NCBI RefSeq assembly: GCF_022968795.1
Contig: NZ_JALJRB010000007.1
Coordinates: 62,001-126,000 of the forward strand
DNA length: 64,000 nt
Source: Desulfatitalea alkaliphila
Lineage (GTDB): Bacteria > Desulfobacterota > Desulfobacteria > Desulfobacterales > Desulfosarcinaceae
Direction: 5' to 3'
A program made the position numbers and the translations under genes. Shown in pieces: positions 25,660 to 35,254 of the stretch. Every line of letters begins with the position of its first letter. Position 1 is the first letter of the stretch. Below the pieces are notes generated by a model that worked only from the letters and a program-made list of their open reading frames with translations, was not told the origin of the DNA and ran no database searches.

Positions 25660-27633
25660 ATGAACACGCCCACCCAATCCCAGTCCTCGGACAGCGGCGG
25701 CAACGGTGTCACAGCTGTCACCATTCTCTTTTATCTCTTTGCCGGCGCATTCTTCCTCTACCTGTTCCGTTACTACATGACCGGATTCGGCGGCCCGACC
25801 CTGGTCGCCGTAACCTTGGTGCCGGTGACCTTCATTATCTTCTGCCTTGGCGAAATGCGCGACCGCGGTCTCTACCCAAAGCTGGGGCGCACGGCCAACC
25901 GCATCATCTGCGGCGTCTACATCCTCATCTGCCTCGTCTGCAGCATTTATCTGACCAAAGAATTCACGGACATCCGCATGGTGCGGGCGGGCATGTGGAA
26001 CCGCACCGATCTGACCATCGGCGGTCTCATGTTTCTGCTGGTGATGGAGTATGCCCGCAAACGACACCCGCCCCTGTTCGTGATCAACCTGATCCTGATC
26101 GCCTACACGGTCTACGGCTACATTGTGCCGGGCATGTTCTGGCACCCGGGTTTGAGCTGGACCCGGGTGGTGACGGCCATGAGCGTCGAGATGACCACGG
26201 GTGTTTTCTCCCATTTGTCCCAACTGGCCCTCACCCTGATCGGCTCCTTCATTCTGCTGCTCAGTCTGCTGCGTGCCTTTGGCTGCGTGGAGTCGATCAT
26301 CAACGCCGCCTCGCAGCTGGCGACCAAATCAACCCGCGCCTTGCCCCAGGCCGCCGTGCTCGGATCCATCGGCGTGGCCGCCATCAGCGGCAGCGGTGCC
26401 GCCAATGCGGCCACCACGGGCTCGGCCACCATTCCCTCCATGATCGGCAGCGGGCTTCCCCGGGCCAAGGCCGCCGCCATCGAAACCGCCGCGTCCTTGG
26501 GCGGCCAGATGATGCCGCCCATCATGGGCATCACCGCCTTCATCATGGCTGAATTCCTGGGCACCAGCTACTGGGAGGTGGTTGCCCGCGGGTACGCACC
26601 CGCTTTGGTGTATTATGTCGGTGTAAGCCTCAGCGTGTACATCATCTCCGTGCGTTTCCAGACCGGCCGCCCTGATTTTACAGTCTCCCGGCTCACTCCC
26701 TTCGACAAAATCAACCTTGTCGTTTACTGCGTCGTCATTATGGGGTTGATCTTCTTCATGGGCGTCTTGCGCCAGCCGGCCATGATCGCCGCCTTGCGCA
26801 TTTTTATCGCAGCCGCCATCGCGGTTACCGTGATCTTCGTGATCCTGACCTACCGCGCCCACGCCGGCTGGCACGGCAAGGCCTTGGCGGCGCCTTATCA
26901 GCGTTTCGTCGAACAGTTCGCCACGGTCACCGCCGACCTCACCTTGCTGCTGGCGACCCTCTCCATTCTGACAGGCGTGTTTGTAATCACGGGCATCCCC
27001 ACAAAAGTGGGCTTCCTGCTGATGGAGGCCGCCGGCCTTCACATAGCGGCCATGGCGCTGGTCGCTTTTCTGTTCGCCGCCATGGTGGGCACCGGCCTGC
27101 CGCCTGCGCCGACCTACATTCTAACCGCCCTGGTCATCGCACCGCCGATGATCAAGGCCGGCGTGGATCCATGGGTGGTGCACTTCTACGCCTTCTTCCT
27201 CGCCGTCTGGGGAGAGTTGACCCCGCCCACCTCCGTGGTGGCCGCCGTCACAGCCAAAATCGCCGACGCCTCCTTCATGGCCACCCTGTTCCATGCCCTC
27301 AAGATCTGTGTGGGATTGTTCATCCTCATGGCCGGCGTTTTCGCCAATCCCGAGCTGGTGCTCTCACCCGGCCTGGCCCAACTTGCAGCCATCGCCATCC
27401 TCACCGTCGGCACGGTGGGGATCGTCTTCAGCATGAACGCCAACTTCACGCCCAACAGGTCCGTGGACGTTCCCTTCCGCATCTTGCTTGCAGTATTGTC
27501 CTTCGTCGTCCTGTTTCATCCCGGAACGGCTACCACCATAGGCGCCATCGTGCCCATCACCGCCTCAGCCATCTACTGGTTCATCAAATGCAGAGACAAA
27601 GAAGCGCGCCCATTGGCAACAGGAGGCAAATGA
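25660..27633 (+). CDS. TRAP transporter fused permease (DctQM-type, TAXI subfamily)
   Basis: The 657-residue membrane protein combines the small (DctQ) and large (DctM) permease units, as usual for TAXI systems. The N-terminal third has four hydrophobic segments; the rest has the DctM features, including AAISGSGAANAATTGSATIP near residue 245, then LGGQMMPPIMGITAFIMAEF, and the second repeat near 465-530 with FAAMVGTGLPPAPTYILTAL and WGELTPPTSVVAAVTAKIAD. Together with the upstream binding protein it forms a secondary, ion-driven uptake system. The following gene begins three bases after its stop. Confidence 0.92.
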   Translation: MNTPTQSQSSDSGGNGVTAVTILFYLFAGAFFLYLFRYYMTGFGGPTLVAVTLVPVTFIIFCLGEMRDRGLYPKLGRTANRIICGVYILICLVCSIYLTKEFTDIRMVRAGMWNRTDLTIGGLMFLLVMEYARKRHPPLFVINLILIAYTVYGYIVPGMFWHPGLSWTRVVTAMSVEMTTGVFSHLSQLALTLIGSFILLLSLLRAFGCVESIINAASQLATKSTRALPQAAVLGSIGVAAISGSGAANAATTGSATIPSMIGSGLPRAKAAAIETAASLGGQMMPPIMGITAFIMAEFLGTSYWEVVARGYAPALVYYVGVSLSVYIISVRFQTGRPDFTVSRLTPFDKINLVVYCVVIMGLIFFMGVLRQPAMIAALRIFIAAAIAVTVIFVILTYRAHAGWHGKALAAPYQRFVEQFATVTADLTLLLATLSILTGVFVITGIPTKVGFLLMEAAGLHIAAMALVAFLFAAMVGTGLPPAPTYILTALVIAPPMIKAGVDPWVVHFYAFFLAVWGELTPPTSVVAAVTAKIADASFMATLFHALKICVGLFILMAGVFANPELVLSPGLAQLAAIAILTVGTVGIVFSMNANFTPNRSVDVPFRILLAVLSFVVLFHPGTATTIGAIVPITASAIYWFIKCRDKEARPLATGGK

Positions 27634-27636
27634 TCC

Positions 27637-29421
27637 ATGTCCGACGATAAAGTCTTTTCCCAATATGAACAGACACGGCTTTCCATGCGACCGGCGATCA
27701 TGGGCCGCCACGGCATGGTTGTCTCCGGCCATTCCCTGGCCAGTCAGGCCGCCATGCGCATCCTGGACCGCGGCGGCAATGCCGTGGATGCCGGCGTGGC
27801 CGCCGGCATATGCCTGGCGGTACTGCAGCCGGACATGGTCAACTTCGCAGGCGTTGCCCCGATCATGATCTTTGACGCGGCCGGCAACGAACTGACCACC
27901 ATCAGCGGCGTGGGCCCCTGGCCCCGTGCCGCATCGGTGGAATTCTTCCTTGAACAGTGCGGCGGAAAATTGCCGGAGGGGATATTGCGCACGGTGGTGC
28001 CGGCGGCGCCGGACGCCTGGATCACCGCCTTGATGCGCTACGGCACCCTGCGCTTTGCCGACGTGGCCGCGGATGCCATCGACCTTGCGGCCAACGGCTT
28101 TCCCATGCACGCCTTTCTGTACAACAGCCTGGTGGAATTACGTCAAAAATACTTGCAATGGCCCGAAAACGCCGCGATTTATCTGCCCCGCGACGGCATG
28201 CCCTGTGCACCCGGAGAGCTGTTCCACCAGAAGGATCTGGCCGCCACGATGACCACCATGGCGGCGGCGGAGCACCGCGTTCGTTTCTCCGGCCGTCAGG
28301 CGGCGCTGCAAGCGGCGCGGGATGAGTTCTACAAAGGATCCATCGCCCAAACCATTGTCGCCTATCATCGCCGGAACGGCGGATTGCTCACCGCCGAAGA
28401 TATGGCCTCCTTTGCGGTCAATGTGGAATCACCGCCCAGCGTGCGCTACAAAGACTACGACGTTTACGCCTGCGGTGCCTGGTGCCAAGGACCCGCATTG
28501 CTGCAGGCGCTCAACCTGGTGGAGGGGTGGGACCTCAAAGCCCTTGGCCACAACAGCGTGGCATACATCCATGCGCTGAGCGAAGCACTGAAACTGGTTT
28601 TTGCCGATCGGGAACGCTTCTACACCGATCCCGACCATACCGCCGTTCCCCTGCAGGGGCTGCTCTCCAAGGCCTATGCCGCCGAAAGGCGCGACGCCGT
28701 GGACATGAACAAGGCCTGGAAAGAGATGCCCCCTCCCGGCGACCCGTGGCGGCATGAGACCGGACTGCTCGCAGGGACCCCGGCCGGCGACGCGGCCTAC
28801 CGCCCTCCCCGTCCCAACGATGCGCCCAACGACCATCTGGACACCAGCTATGTGTGTGTCGTGGACCGCCATGGCAACTGCTTTTCGGCGACGCCCAGCG
28901 ACATGTCCTACACAACGGAAGTCATCCCCGGCACCGGCCTGGCGGTCTCGTCGCGGGGCTCTCAGTCCTGGGTGGACAAAGATCACCCCTGCGCGGTGGT
29001 CGGCGGCCGACGCCCGCGCCTGACCCCCAATCCGGTCATGGTTTTCCGCGACGGCAAGCCCTGCATGGTGATGGGTACCCCGGGCGGCGACACCCAATGT
29101 CAAACCATGTTGCAGACCTTCTTGAACATCGTCGAGTTCGACATGGAACCTCAGCTCGCCGCCGAAGCGCCGCGCTTTGCCACCTTCAGTTTCCCCAACT
29201 CCTTCTACCCCCACGATTATCATCCCGGACTGCTGCGCATGGAGAAAAGAATACCGGACGCGGTGGTCAAGGGCCTGACCGACATGGGCCACCGGGTGGA
29301 ACGCTGGCCCGACTGGGCCTGGAAAGCCGGCGGCGTCTGCCTGATCACCATAGACAGGGAACAAGGCGTGCTCACCGGCGCCGCCGACCCGCGCCGCGAA
29401 TCCTACGCCGTTGGCTGGTAA
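27637..29421 (+). CDS. Gamma-glutamyltransferase family protein (Ntn hydrolase)
   Basis: The 594-residue protein has the gamma-glutamyltranspeptidase fold: VVSGHSLASQAAMRILDRGG near residue 30, GNAVDAGVAAGICLAVLQPD, VPAAPDAWI, and the autoprocessing region NDHLDTSYVCVVDRHGNCFS with the candidate catalytic Thr403, then PGTGLAVSSRG and MGTPGGDTQCQTMLQT. It has no signal peptide, so it probably works in the cytoplasm on a compound brought in by the TRAP system upstream. Members with LDTSY rather than TTH include related amidases or acylases, so the substrate is open. It is tightly coupled to the permease gene. Confidence 0.83.
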   Translation: MSDDKVFSQYEQTRLSMRPAIMGRHGMVVSGHSLASQAAMRILDRGGNAVDAGVAAGICLAVLQPDMVNFAGVAPIMIFDAAGNELTTISGVGPWPRAASVEFFLEQCGGKLPEGILRTVVPAAPDAWITALMRYGTLRFADVAADAIDLAANGFPMHAFLYNSLVELRQKYLQWPENAAIYLPRDGMPCAPGELFHQKDLAATMTTMAAAEHRVRFSGRQAALQAARDEFYKGSIAQTIVAYHRRNGGLLTAEDMASFAVNVESPPSVRYKDYDVYACGAWCQGPALLQALNLVEGWDLKALGHNSVAYIHALSEALKLVFADRERFYTDPDHTAVPLQGLLSKAYAAERRDAVDMNKAWKEMPPPGDPWRHETGLLAGTPAGDAAYRPPRPNDAPNDHLDTSYVCVVDRHGNCFSATPSDMSYTTEVIPGTGLAVSSRGSQSWVDKDHPCAVVGGRRPRLTPNPVMVFRDGKPCMVMGTPGGDTQCQTMLQTFLNIVEFDMEPQLAAEAPRFATFSFPNSFYPHDYHPGLLRMEKRIPDAVVKGLTDMGHRVERWPDWAWKAGGVCLITIDREQGVLTGAADPRRESYAVGW

Positions 29422-29444
29422 TAATATTTCATCGGAGAGGTTTC

Positions 29445-29990
29445 ATGCGCCGCAGCCCATCATCCACAGCCGAAATAATTATGCGCAACTACTTTCATGC
29501 CAAGGACGAGAACCGCCCTCACCTGTTGAACCGGGTCTTTACTCAAGATGCCACATTACAGGTCATCAACAACACAGCGACTATTTCCTTCCCATCCAAA
29601 TCTCACGGGCGCGATGCAATCGCCGACGCCCTGGTCCGTGGTTTCGGCCGGACGTACGAAAACGTCTATTCCTTCTATATGTCCCGCCCCCAAACACCCA
29701 TAGCCCCATTCTCTTGTGATTGGCTGGTCGGCATGTCGGAGAAAAGCAACAGACATGTGAGGGTGGGCTGCGGGCGCTATGATTGGGCATTTGAGCAAGT
29801 GGCGCCAAACCTGGCAAGCCGCCTGGTCATCACCATCGACACCATGCAAGTACTACCACCGGACCAGCTGCCGGCCATAATGCAATGGTTGCAACGGCTG
29901 GCCTATCCTTGGACATCGCCGGCGGCTGTCATGGAAACGGCCCCGGGCATCGGGGCACTTGAACCGGTACTGAACCTCATCGCTAAATAA
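29445..29990 (+). CDS. NTF2/SnoaL-like domain protein
   Basis: The 181-residue protein begins TAEIIMRNYFHAKDENRPHL, and continues LNRVFTQDATLQVINNTATI with a small alpha-beta pattern ending in paired strands (VRVGCGRYDWAF), typical of nuclear transport factor 2-like enzymes and binding proteins. Such domains often serve as small-molecule isomerases, dehydratases or ligand-binding subunits. GGAGAGG lies four bases before the ATG. It is the last gene of the TAXI-TRAP operon and may modify the same substrate. No catalytic residues could be assigned. Confidence 0.55.
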   Translation: MRRSPSSTAEIIMRNYFHAKDENRPHLLNRVFTQDATLQVINNTATISFPSKSHGRDAIADALVRGFGRTYENVYSFYMSRPQTPIAPFSCDWLVGMSEKSNRHVRVGCGRYDWAFEQVAPNLASRLVITIDTMQVLPPDQLPAIMQWLQRLAYPWTSPAAVMETAPGIGALEPVLNLIAK

Positions 29991-30067
29991 ACGATCCGTC
30001 CCTTCTCCATCACCATCGTGCCCATAAACAGATGCGACCCGACTATCCGCTATCAGCCGCAACCAGT

Positions 30068-30105
30068 AAAAAAAGAGGGGCTGTAATCGAAACGATTACA
30101 GCCCC
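30068..30105 (-). terminator. Rho-independent terminator of tRNA-Leu
   Basis: A perfect 13-base stem (GGGGCTGTAATCG with its complement) around a three-base loop is followed on the minus strand by TCTTTTTTT. It lies 12 bases beyond the tRNA-Leu 3' end. On the plus strand only a weaker T-tract follows, but it could also help end the NTF2-like transcript. Confidence 0.85.
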
Positions 30106-30116
30106 TTGTCCTTTTA

Positions 30117-30203
30117 TGGTGCCGAAGGGGAGACTCGAACTCCCACTGGGAAACCCCAACTAGACCCTGAACCTAGCGCGTCTACCAGTTCCGCCACTTC
30201 GGC
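30117..30203 (-). tRNA. tRNA-Leu (anticodon CAG)
   Basis: The 87-base minus-strand sequence begins GCCGAAGTGGCGGAACTGGT and ends GTTCGAGTCTCCCCTTCGGC followed by ACCA. Acceptor arms GCCGAAG and CTTCGGC pair perfectly. The anticodon stem-loop reads CTAGG-TTCAGGG-TCTAG, placing CAG as the anticodon, and the long variable arm (TTGGGGTTTCCCA) marks a type II leucine tRNA. The CCA end is encoded. It has its own upstream promoter and downstream terminator. Confidence 0.95.
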
Positions 30204-30250
30204 GTTTTTCCGCACACCGGTTGAAGGTTGATTTCGTGCGGAAGATGCAT

Positions 30251-30279
30251 TAGATATATGGATTCATTTTCAGTGTCAA
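30251..30279 (-). promoter_or_regulatory. Sigma-70 promoter for tRNA-Leu
   Basis: On the minus strand TTGACA is followed after 17 bases by TATCTA (an overlapping TATATC at shorter spacing is also possible). The tRNA starts about 47 bases downstream. Between them TTCCGCAC and GTGCGGAA (30208-30215, 30236-30243) form an 8-base-pair hairpin that would lie in the 5' leader of the tRNA precursor. Confidence 0.55.
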
Positions 30280-30309
30280 GCACAAATTTGGACTTTCCGG
30301 GCGATCATC

Positions 30310-31251
30310 ATGGAGATAGTAAGCACATTCGAGGCCATCGAAAAACCGTACAAAAATGCGGTTATAACCATCGGTAATTTCGACGGGGTGCATATCGGGC
30401 ACCAGGCATTGTTCCGAACCGTTATCGATAAGGCCGAGGCGATCCATGGGACCGCGGTGGCCATGACCTTCGATCCCCATCCCTTGCGGGTGCTTTCCCC
30501 CAACAGCCATCCGCCGATGATCACCATGCCGGAGCAGAAGGCGGAGTTGATCGCCAAGACCGGCATGGAGGTATTGATCCGCATTCCTTTCACCCGGGAA
30601 TTCGCCGCCATCTCGGCCCGCGACTTTGTTGAACGGCTGCTGATGGAGCGCATCGGCATGCGCGCCATGGTGGTGGGCAATGATTACGCCTTCGGCCGCA
30701 ATCGGGAGGGCAATCTGGCGTTGCTGCAACAATGGTCGGAAGAATTGGGGTTTGATGTGTTGGTGGTGGATTGGGTGCACACTGCCAATGGCATGAAGGA
30801 TCGCATCAGCAGCACCCAGATTCGCGAGCAGGTGATGGCCGGGGACATGACGGCCGCCAAGCGGATGCTCGGCCGCCACTACCAGATTCGAGGTGTTGTG
30901 GCGACCGGACGCAACCGGGGTGGACGCCTGTTGGGGTTTCCGACGGCCAATATTCTTATCCAGGACGAGTTGTGCCCCAAGGAGGGGATTTACGCCGTGA
31001 CGGTCGAGCACGACGGTCAAACCTTTCCGGGAGTGGCCAACATCGGCTACAGCCCCACCTTCGACGATCATCTGTTCACCATTGAAGTCCACCTTCTGGA
31101 CTTCGATCGCAACATCTACAATGATCCCATCCGCGTCAATTTCATCCAGCGGCTGCGGGATGAAATCAAGTTTGACAGCCTCGATGAATTGACCGCCCGA
31201 ATCCGGCAGGATGTCGTCCAGGCCCGCCAAATCTTGTCCGGCATGCAATAG
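30310..31251 (+). CDS. ribF: Bifunctional riboflavin kinase/FAD synthetase RibF
   Basis: RibF phosphorylates riboflavin to FMN and adenylates FMN to FAD. The 313-residue protein has the nucleotidyltransferase motif VITIGNFDGVHIGHQ at residues 18-32, then TFDPHPLRVL, VGNDYAFGRNREGNL and ISSTQIREQVMAGD, followed by the C-terminal kinase domain with ATGRNRGGRLLGFPTANI and GVANIGYSPTFD. Length is standard. The start ATG has no strong Shine-Dalgarno and lies just downstream of the divergent tRNA-Leu promoter. The membrane protein gene follows after 28 bases. Confidence 0.95.
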   Translation: MEIVSTFEAIEKPYKNAVITIGNFDGVHIGHQALFRTVIDKAEAIHGTAVAMTFDPHPLRVLSPNSHPPMITMPEQKAELIAKTGMEVLIRIPFTREFAAISARDFVERLLMERIGMRAMVVGNDYAFGRNREGNLALLQQWSEELGFDVLVVDWVHTANGMKDRISSTQIREQVMAGDMTAAKRMLGRHYQIRGVVATGRNRGGRLLGFPTANILIQDELCPKEGIYAVTVEHDGQTFPGVANIGYSPTFDDHLFTIEVHLLDFDRNIYNDPIRVNFIQRLRDEIKFDSLDELTARIRQDVVQARQILSGMQ

Positions 31252-31279
31252 ACGGGGGCCAACCGGGTTCGGTAGCACA

Positions 31280-32398
31280 ATGTCCAAAAAACTCATGATA
31301 TCCCTGCTCATCGGGTCACTTCTGTCGGCCGCCACCCTTTATCTGGCCTTTCGCAATGTGCCCCTGGGCGAGCTGGTGACCTATCTGGGCACCATATCCT
31401 ATGTCTGGATTTTCCCTTCCGCTGCACTGGTGCTGCTGACCTTTGTGCTGCGCGTGTTCCGCTGGCGGATCATCTTGAAGGAGGCGCTGCCGGTCGGTTT
31501 CTGGCCGGCTTTTCATCCGCTGATGATCGGTTTCATGGCCAATTCCATCCTGCCCGGCCGCGTCGGTGAAATCGCCCGGCCGGTGTTGCTCAAAAAGCAG
31601 CAGGGGGTGCCCATGACCACCGGCCTGGCCACGGTGGCCGCCGAGCGGGTGATGGACATGATGATGCTCATCGCCCTGTTCACAATGGTTTTCGGCACGG
31701 CCACCAGCCAGCCGGACCTGGAGGTCTCCTTCGCGGGCTATCGCCTCGACGGGCGGACCTTGCAAACCGCGGCCTGGGCCATGATCCGGCTCAGCCTGGT
31801 GCTTTTGATCGGTTTGGGCGCCCTCGCCTTTTCGCCCACGCGCCGCTGGATTCTCAAGGCCATCGAAATCTGTGCCGCCCTGGTGGGGCGGATGGTGCCC
31901 CGAATTGAAAAACCGGCTGCCCGCTTCGGTCGACTGTTGCATCAAATCGTGGAGAACGTCGGCTTGGGATTGGCGCTCGTGGGCCATCCGCGACGGGTTG
32001 CGGCCTGCACCGGCTTGACGGTGGCGATCTGGGGCGTTACGATTCTTTCTTATTATGTGTTCGCCATGGGGTGCCCGGGCATCGAGATCTCTTTGGTACA
32101 AATGACCACCGTGGTGGTCATCACCTGCTTTTTCATCGCATTGCCTTCGGTCCCCGGTTTCTGGGGGGTGTGGGAGGCGGGCGGCATCTTCGCCCTGTCC
32201 TTGTTCGGCGTCCCGGCAGGCGATGCGGCCGGCTACACCCTGATGAACCATGCGGTGCAGATGTTTCCAGTGATCCTGGTGGGGCTGGGCTCCGCCCTGG
32301 TCACCAGCGTCAACATCTGGCAACTGGCATCGCTTAAAAGCGACAACGGCACACCGCAAGCCGACGATACAAGGAGTGTTGCCCGTGAATCCTCTTGA
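31280..32398 (+). CDS. Flippase-like membrane protein (lysylphosphatidylglycerol synthase TM family)
   Basis: A 372-residue integral membrane protein of the UPF0104/LPG_synthase_TM family. It starts with a hydrophobic segment [20 protein letters not shown] and contains the family blocks [29 protein letters not shown] and [20 protein letters not shown], followed later by [16 protein letters not shown] and [13 protein letters not shown]. It lacks the soluble lysyltransferase domain of MprF. Members are thought to move or synthesise lipids, but this one is uncharacterised. Its 3' end overlaps def by 14 bases. Confidence 0.85.
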   Translation: MSKKLMISLLIGSLLSAATLYLAFRNVPLGELVTYLGTISYVWIFPSAALVLLTFVLRVFRWRIILKEALPVGFWPAFHPLMIGFMANSILPGRVGEIARPVLLKKQQGVPMTTGLATVAAERVMDMMMLIALFTMVFGTATSQPDLEVSFAGYRLDGRTLQTAAWAMIRLSLVLLIGLGALAFSPTRRWILKAIEICAALVGRMVPRIEKPAARFGRLLHQIVENVGLGLALVGHPRRVAACTGLTVAIWGVTILSYYVFAMGCPGIEISLVQMTTVVVITCFFIALPSVPGFWGVWEAGGIFALSLFGVPAGDAAGYTLMNHAVQMFPVILVGLGSALVTSVNIWQLASLKSDNGTPQADDTRSVARESS

Positions 32399-32903
32399 TA
32401 TAATCACCTTTCCCGATCCGTTTCTCAAAAATCCGGCCCATGTGGTGGAAAATATCGATGGTGACCTGCAACAACTGATCGACCGGATGGCCGAGACCAT
32501 GTACCAGGCACCGGGAGTGGGCTTGGCGGCTGTTCAGGTCAACCAGGACAAGCAATTGCTGGTTTACGACATCCGCCCCAAGGAGGAGGGGCGCGAACTG
32601 CATGTGCTGATAAATCCGGAGATCGTCGAGCGGGAGGGCCGCATCGTCTCGGAAAACGAGGGCTGCCTGAGCGTTCCCGACTTTCGTGCCGATGTCCAGC
32701 GTGCGGAGCGCATCCTGGTGGCGGGGGTGGACCGGGAAGGCAAGCCCCTGCGCATCGAAGCCGAAGGCTTTTTGGCCATTGTTCTGCAGCACGAGATCGA
32801 TCATCTCAACGGCACACTGTTCATTGACCGCATCAGCGCACTGAAGCGCCAACTGTACACCCGCCGCGTCCTCAAACAGCTCAAACAGCAAAATTCGGAA
32901 TGA
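32385..32903 (+). CDS. def: Peptide deformylase
   Basis: Def removes the N-formyl group from nascent proteins and uses a Fe2+ or similar metal. The 172-residue protein has the three motifs GVGLAAVQ (44-51), EGCLSVP with ligand Cys94, and QHEIDHLNG with ligands His136 and His140 and catalytic Glu137. The start taken is the GTG eight bases after AAGGAG, giving the usual [13 protein letters not shown]-terminus; an upstream GTG at 32376 overlaps the Shine-Dalgarno itself. It is coupled to fmt by an ATGA overlap, the classic def-fmt pair. Confidence 0.95.
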   Translation: MNPLDIITFPDPFLKNPAHVVENIDGDLQQLIDRMAETMYQAPGVGLAAVQVNQDKQLLVYDIRPKEEGRELHVLINPEIVEREGRIVSENEGCLSVPDFRADVQRAERILVAGVDREGKPLRIEAEGFLAIVLQHEIDHLNGTLFIDRISALKRQLYTRRVLKQLKQQNSE

Positions 32904-33841
32904 TGAAGACTTCCATTGTGTTCATGGGAACCCCCGATTTCGCGGTGCCCTCCCTGGAGGCACTGCACGCCGCGGGCTTCGCGCTGCCGTTGGTGGTGAC
33001 CCAGCCGGACCGCCCCAAGGGGCGGGGCCGGACGCCGACGCCGCCACCGGTTAAAGTGGCGGCCCAGCGTCTGGGATGCCCCACTCTGCAACCCACTACG
33101 GTGCGCGATGCGGCCTTCGTGGACCGGTTGCGCGACCTGAACCCCGATTTTCTGGTGGTCGTGGCCTTCGGCCACATCCTGTCCCGGGAGCTGCTCGCTT
33201 TACCGGCACGAACAGCCGTGAACCTGCACGCCTCCCTGCTGCCCAAGTACAGAGGCCCGGCGCCCATTCAGTGGGCTTTGATCCGGGGCGAGACGGAAAC
33301 CGGCGTGACCACCATGCTCATGGATACCGGCGTGGACACCGGCGACACTTTGCTCAGCGCCCATACCCCCATCGGGCCGGAGGATACGGCCCAAACCCTG
33401 CACCACCGTCTGGCGCGTTTAGGCGCCCCCCTGCTGGTGGAAACCGTGACCCGTCTGATGCGCGGTGATCTCTTTCCTAGGGCACAAAAGCATGCCGATG
33501 CCACCTATGCGCCCATGCTGTGCAAAGCCGATGGCCGCATTGCCTGGGAACAGTCGGCCCGCCGGATCGATGCTCTGATCCGCGGGGTGACCCCTTGGCC
33601 CGGGGCCTTCTGTTTCAGGGACGACCAACGCCTGAAAATCATCAAAGCCCACCCCCTGAGCGCCTCGGCCGGCGATGCGGCGCCGGGGACGGTGGTGGCC
33701 GGCTTTCCCGATGAATTACGAGTGGCCACCGGCGACGGTTGTCTGTGCATCGAGGTGATCCAGGGTGCATCGGGCAAAAAGCTGTCCGTTCAGGACTACC
33801 TGCGCGGCCACCCCATGCCGGTGGGCACCCGATTGCAATGA
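32900..33841 (+). CDS. fmt: Methionyl-tRNA formyltransferase
   Basis: Fmt formylates initiator Met-tRNA using 10-formyl-tetrahydrofolate. The 313-residue protein starts [20 protein letters not shown], then has [42 protein letters not shown] (catalytic Asn-His region) and MDTGVDTGD, with a C-terminal OB-like domain after WPGAFCF. Length matches the family. It overlaps def upstream and rsmB downstream, each by four bases, so the three translation genes form one coupled unit. Confidence 0.95.
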   Translation: MMKTSIVFMGTPDFAVPSLEALHAAGFALPLVVTQPDRPKGRGRTPTPPPVKVAAQRLGCPTLQPTTVRDAAFVDRLRDLNPDFLVVVAFGHILSRELLALPARTAVNLHASLLPKYRGPAPIQWALIRGETETGVTTMLMDTGVDTGDTLLSAHTPIGPEDTAQTLHHRLARLGAPLLVETVTRLMRGDLFPRAQKHADATYAPMLCKADGRIAWEQSARRIDALIRGVTPWPGAFCFRDDQRLKIIKAHPLSASAGDAAPGTVVAGFPDELRVATGDGCLCIEVIQGASGKKLSVQDYLRGHPMPVGTRLQ

Positions 33842-35199
33842 GCAACGCCCGTCAAATCGCTTTCGACCTTTTGTGCGGGGTGCAGCAGGGCGAATACCCC
33901 CTCGATCATCTGCTCGACGCCGCCGCGGATCGGTTCGAAGACTTGTCCCGGCCCGACCGGGCCTTGGCCCATGCCCTGATTTACGGCACTCTGCGTTGGC
34001 AGGGACGACTGGACCACGTCATCGATTTCTGGGGCAAAAAGCCCGAGAAGATCGACCCCCGTGTGCGCATCGTCCTGCGAATGGCCCTGTTTCAATTCCT
34101 CTTCATGGATCGCGTGCCGCAACGGGCCATCGTTCACAGCGCGGTGGAACTGACCAAACGCAATGGCCGTCGCTATGCCGCAGGATTCGTCAACGGGGTG
34201 TTGCGGCGCGCCTTGGCGGCGCCCGAGCAGGTGGTCTGGCCTGACGCCGCGCAGGACCCCGTGGGGTGGCTGGCCACCCACCACGCCCTGCCTCCCTGGC
34301 TGGCGCGCCGTTGGATCGAAAGATGGGGATTAACCGAAGCCGAGGCACTCTGCACAGCCATCAACACCATCCCGGAGGTGACCCTGCGGGTGAACACCCT
34401 GAGAACCGATCGCGACGCCCTGTTGCAGGCACTGGGACAGGATACGGAACAGATCCGGACCACACATCACAGCCCCGAGGGCATCGTGGTGGCCGGTTTC
34501 AAGCGATCCCTCACACAGTGGTCTTCTTACCAAGCCGGTCTGTTTCAGGTGCAGGATGAAGCAGCCCAGCTGGTCACCCATCTCGTGGCCCCACAGCCGG
34601 GCGAAACCATTTGGGACGCATGCGCCGGACTGGGCACCAAAACGGCCCACCTGGCCCAATTGATGGATCATCGCGGCACCCTGCTGGCTGCCGACCGTCA
34701 GGGCACCAAACTGGACCGTCTGGAAAACGAGATGACGCGCCTGGGCATCACCATGGTGCGGCGACAGGTCATGGATCTGGAGATACCCAATGCGGCCGAC
34801 GGCCTGCCGAGCTTCGACCGCATCCTGGTCGACGCCCCCTGTTCGGGGCTGGGCGTGTTGCGCAAAAACCCCGACGGCAAATGGCACACCCGGCCTGCCG
34901 ACCTCGCCCGTTGCCGTCAACGGCAACTGACCTTACTCAACAGCGTAGCAGTGCATGTGCGCAACGGCGGCCGCCTGGTGTACGCCGTGTGCAGCATGGA
35001 ACCGGAGGAAAACGAGGGGGTTGTTGAACAGTTTTTGCAAAACCGCTCGGATTTTGCTATCTATCGGCCTGAGATGAATGAAGTGGCTTCACCTGAAACC
35101 TTCCTGACATCCGAAGGCTATCTGAAAACCATGCCCCACCGGCATGGCATGGATGGTTTTTTTGCTGTATGCTTGGTGAGATCGGCAAGTTCGCTTTGA
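33838..35199 (+). CDS. rsmB: 16S rRNA m5C967 methyltransferase RsmB
   Basis: RsmB (Sun/Fmu) methylates C967 of 16S rRNA with SAM. The 453-residue protein has an N-terminal NusB-like RNA-binding domain (ARQIAFDLLCGVQQGEYPLD) and a C-terminal Rossmann methyltransferase with WDACAGLGTKTAHLAQLM, then VDAPCSGLGVLRKNPDGKW and YAVCSMEPEENEGVVEQFL, in which the two Cys residues act in catalysis and release. The ATG overlaps fmt by four bases; a longer upstream frame has no independent support. The type II secretion operon starts 55 bases after its stop. Confidence 0.95.
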   Translation: MSNARQIAFDLLCGVQQGEYPLDHLLDAAADRFEDLSRPDRALAHALIYGTLRWQGRLDHVIDFWGKKPEKIDPRVRIVLRMALFQFLFMDRVPQRAIVHSAVELTKRNGRRYAAGFVNGVLRRALAAPEQVVWPDAAQDPVGWLATHHALPPWLARRWIERWGLTEAEALCTAINTIPEVTLRVNTLRTDRDALLQALGQDTEQIRTTHHSPEGIVVAGFKRSLTQWSSYQAGLFQVQDEAAQLVTHLVAPQPGETIWDACAGLGTKTAHLAQLMDHRGTLLAADRQGTKLDRLENEMTRLGITMVRRQVMDLEIPNAADGLPSFDRILVDAPCSGLGVLRKNPDGKWHTRPADLARCRQRQLTLLNSVAVHVRNGGRLVYAVCSMEPEENEGVVEQFLQNRSDFAIYRPEMNEVASPETFLTSEGYLKTMPHRHGMDGFFAVCLVRSASSL

Positions 35200-35254
35200 A
35201 TCCAAACCTCCGCAGCGCCTGCGACACATGCACCGCCGCTGAAGGGTGACCGCG

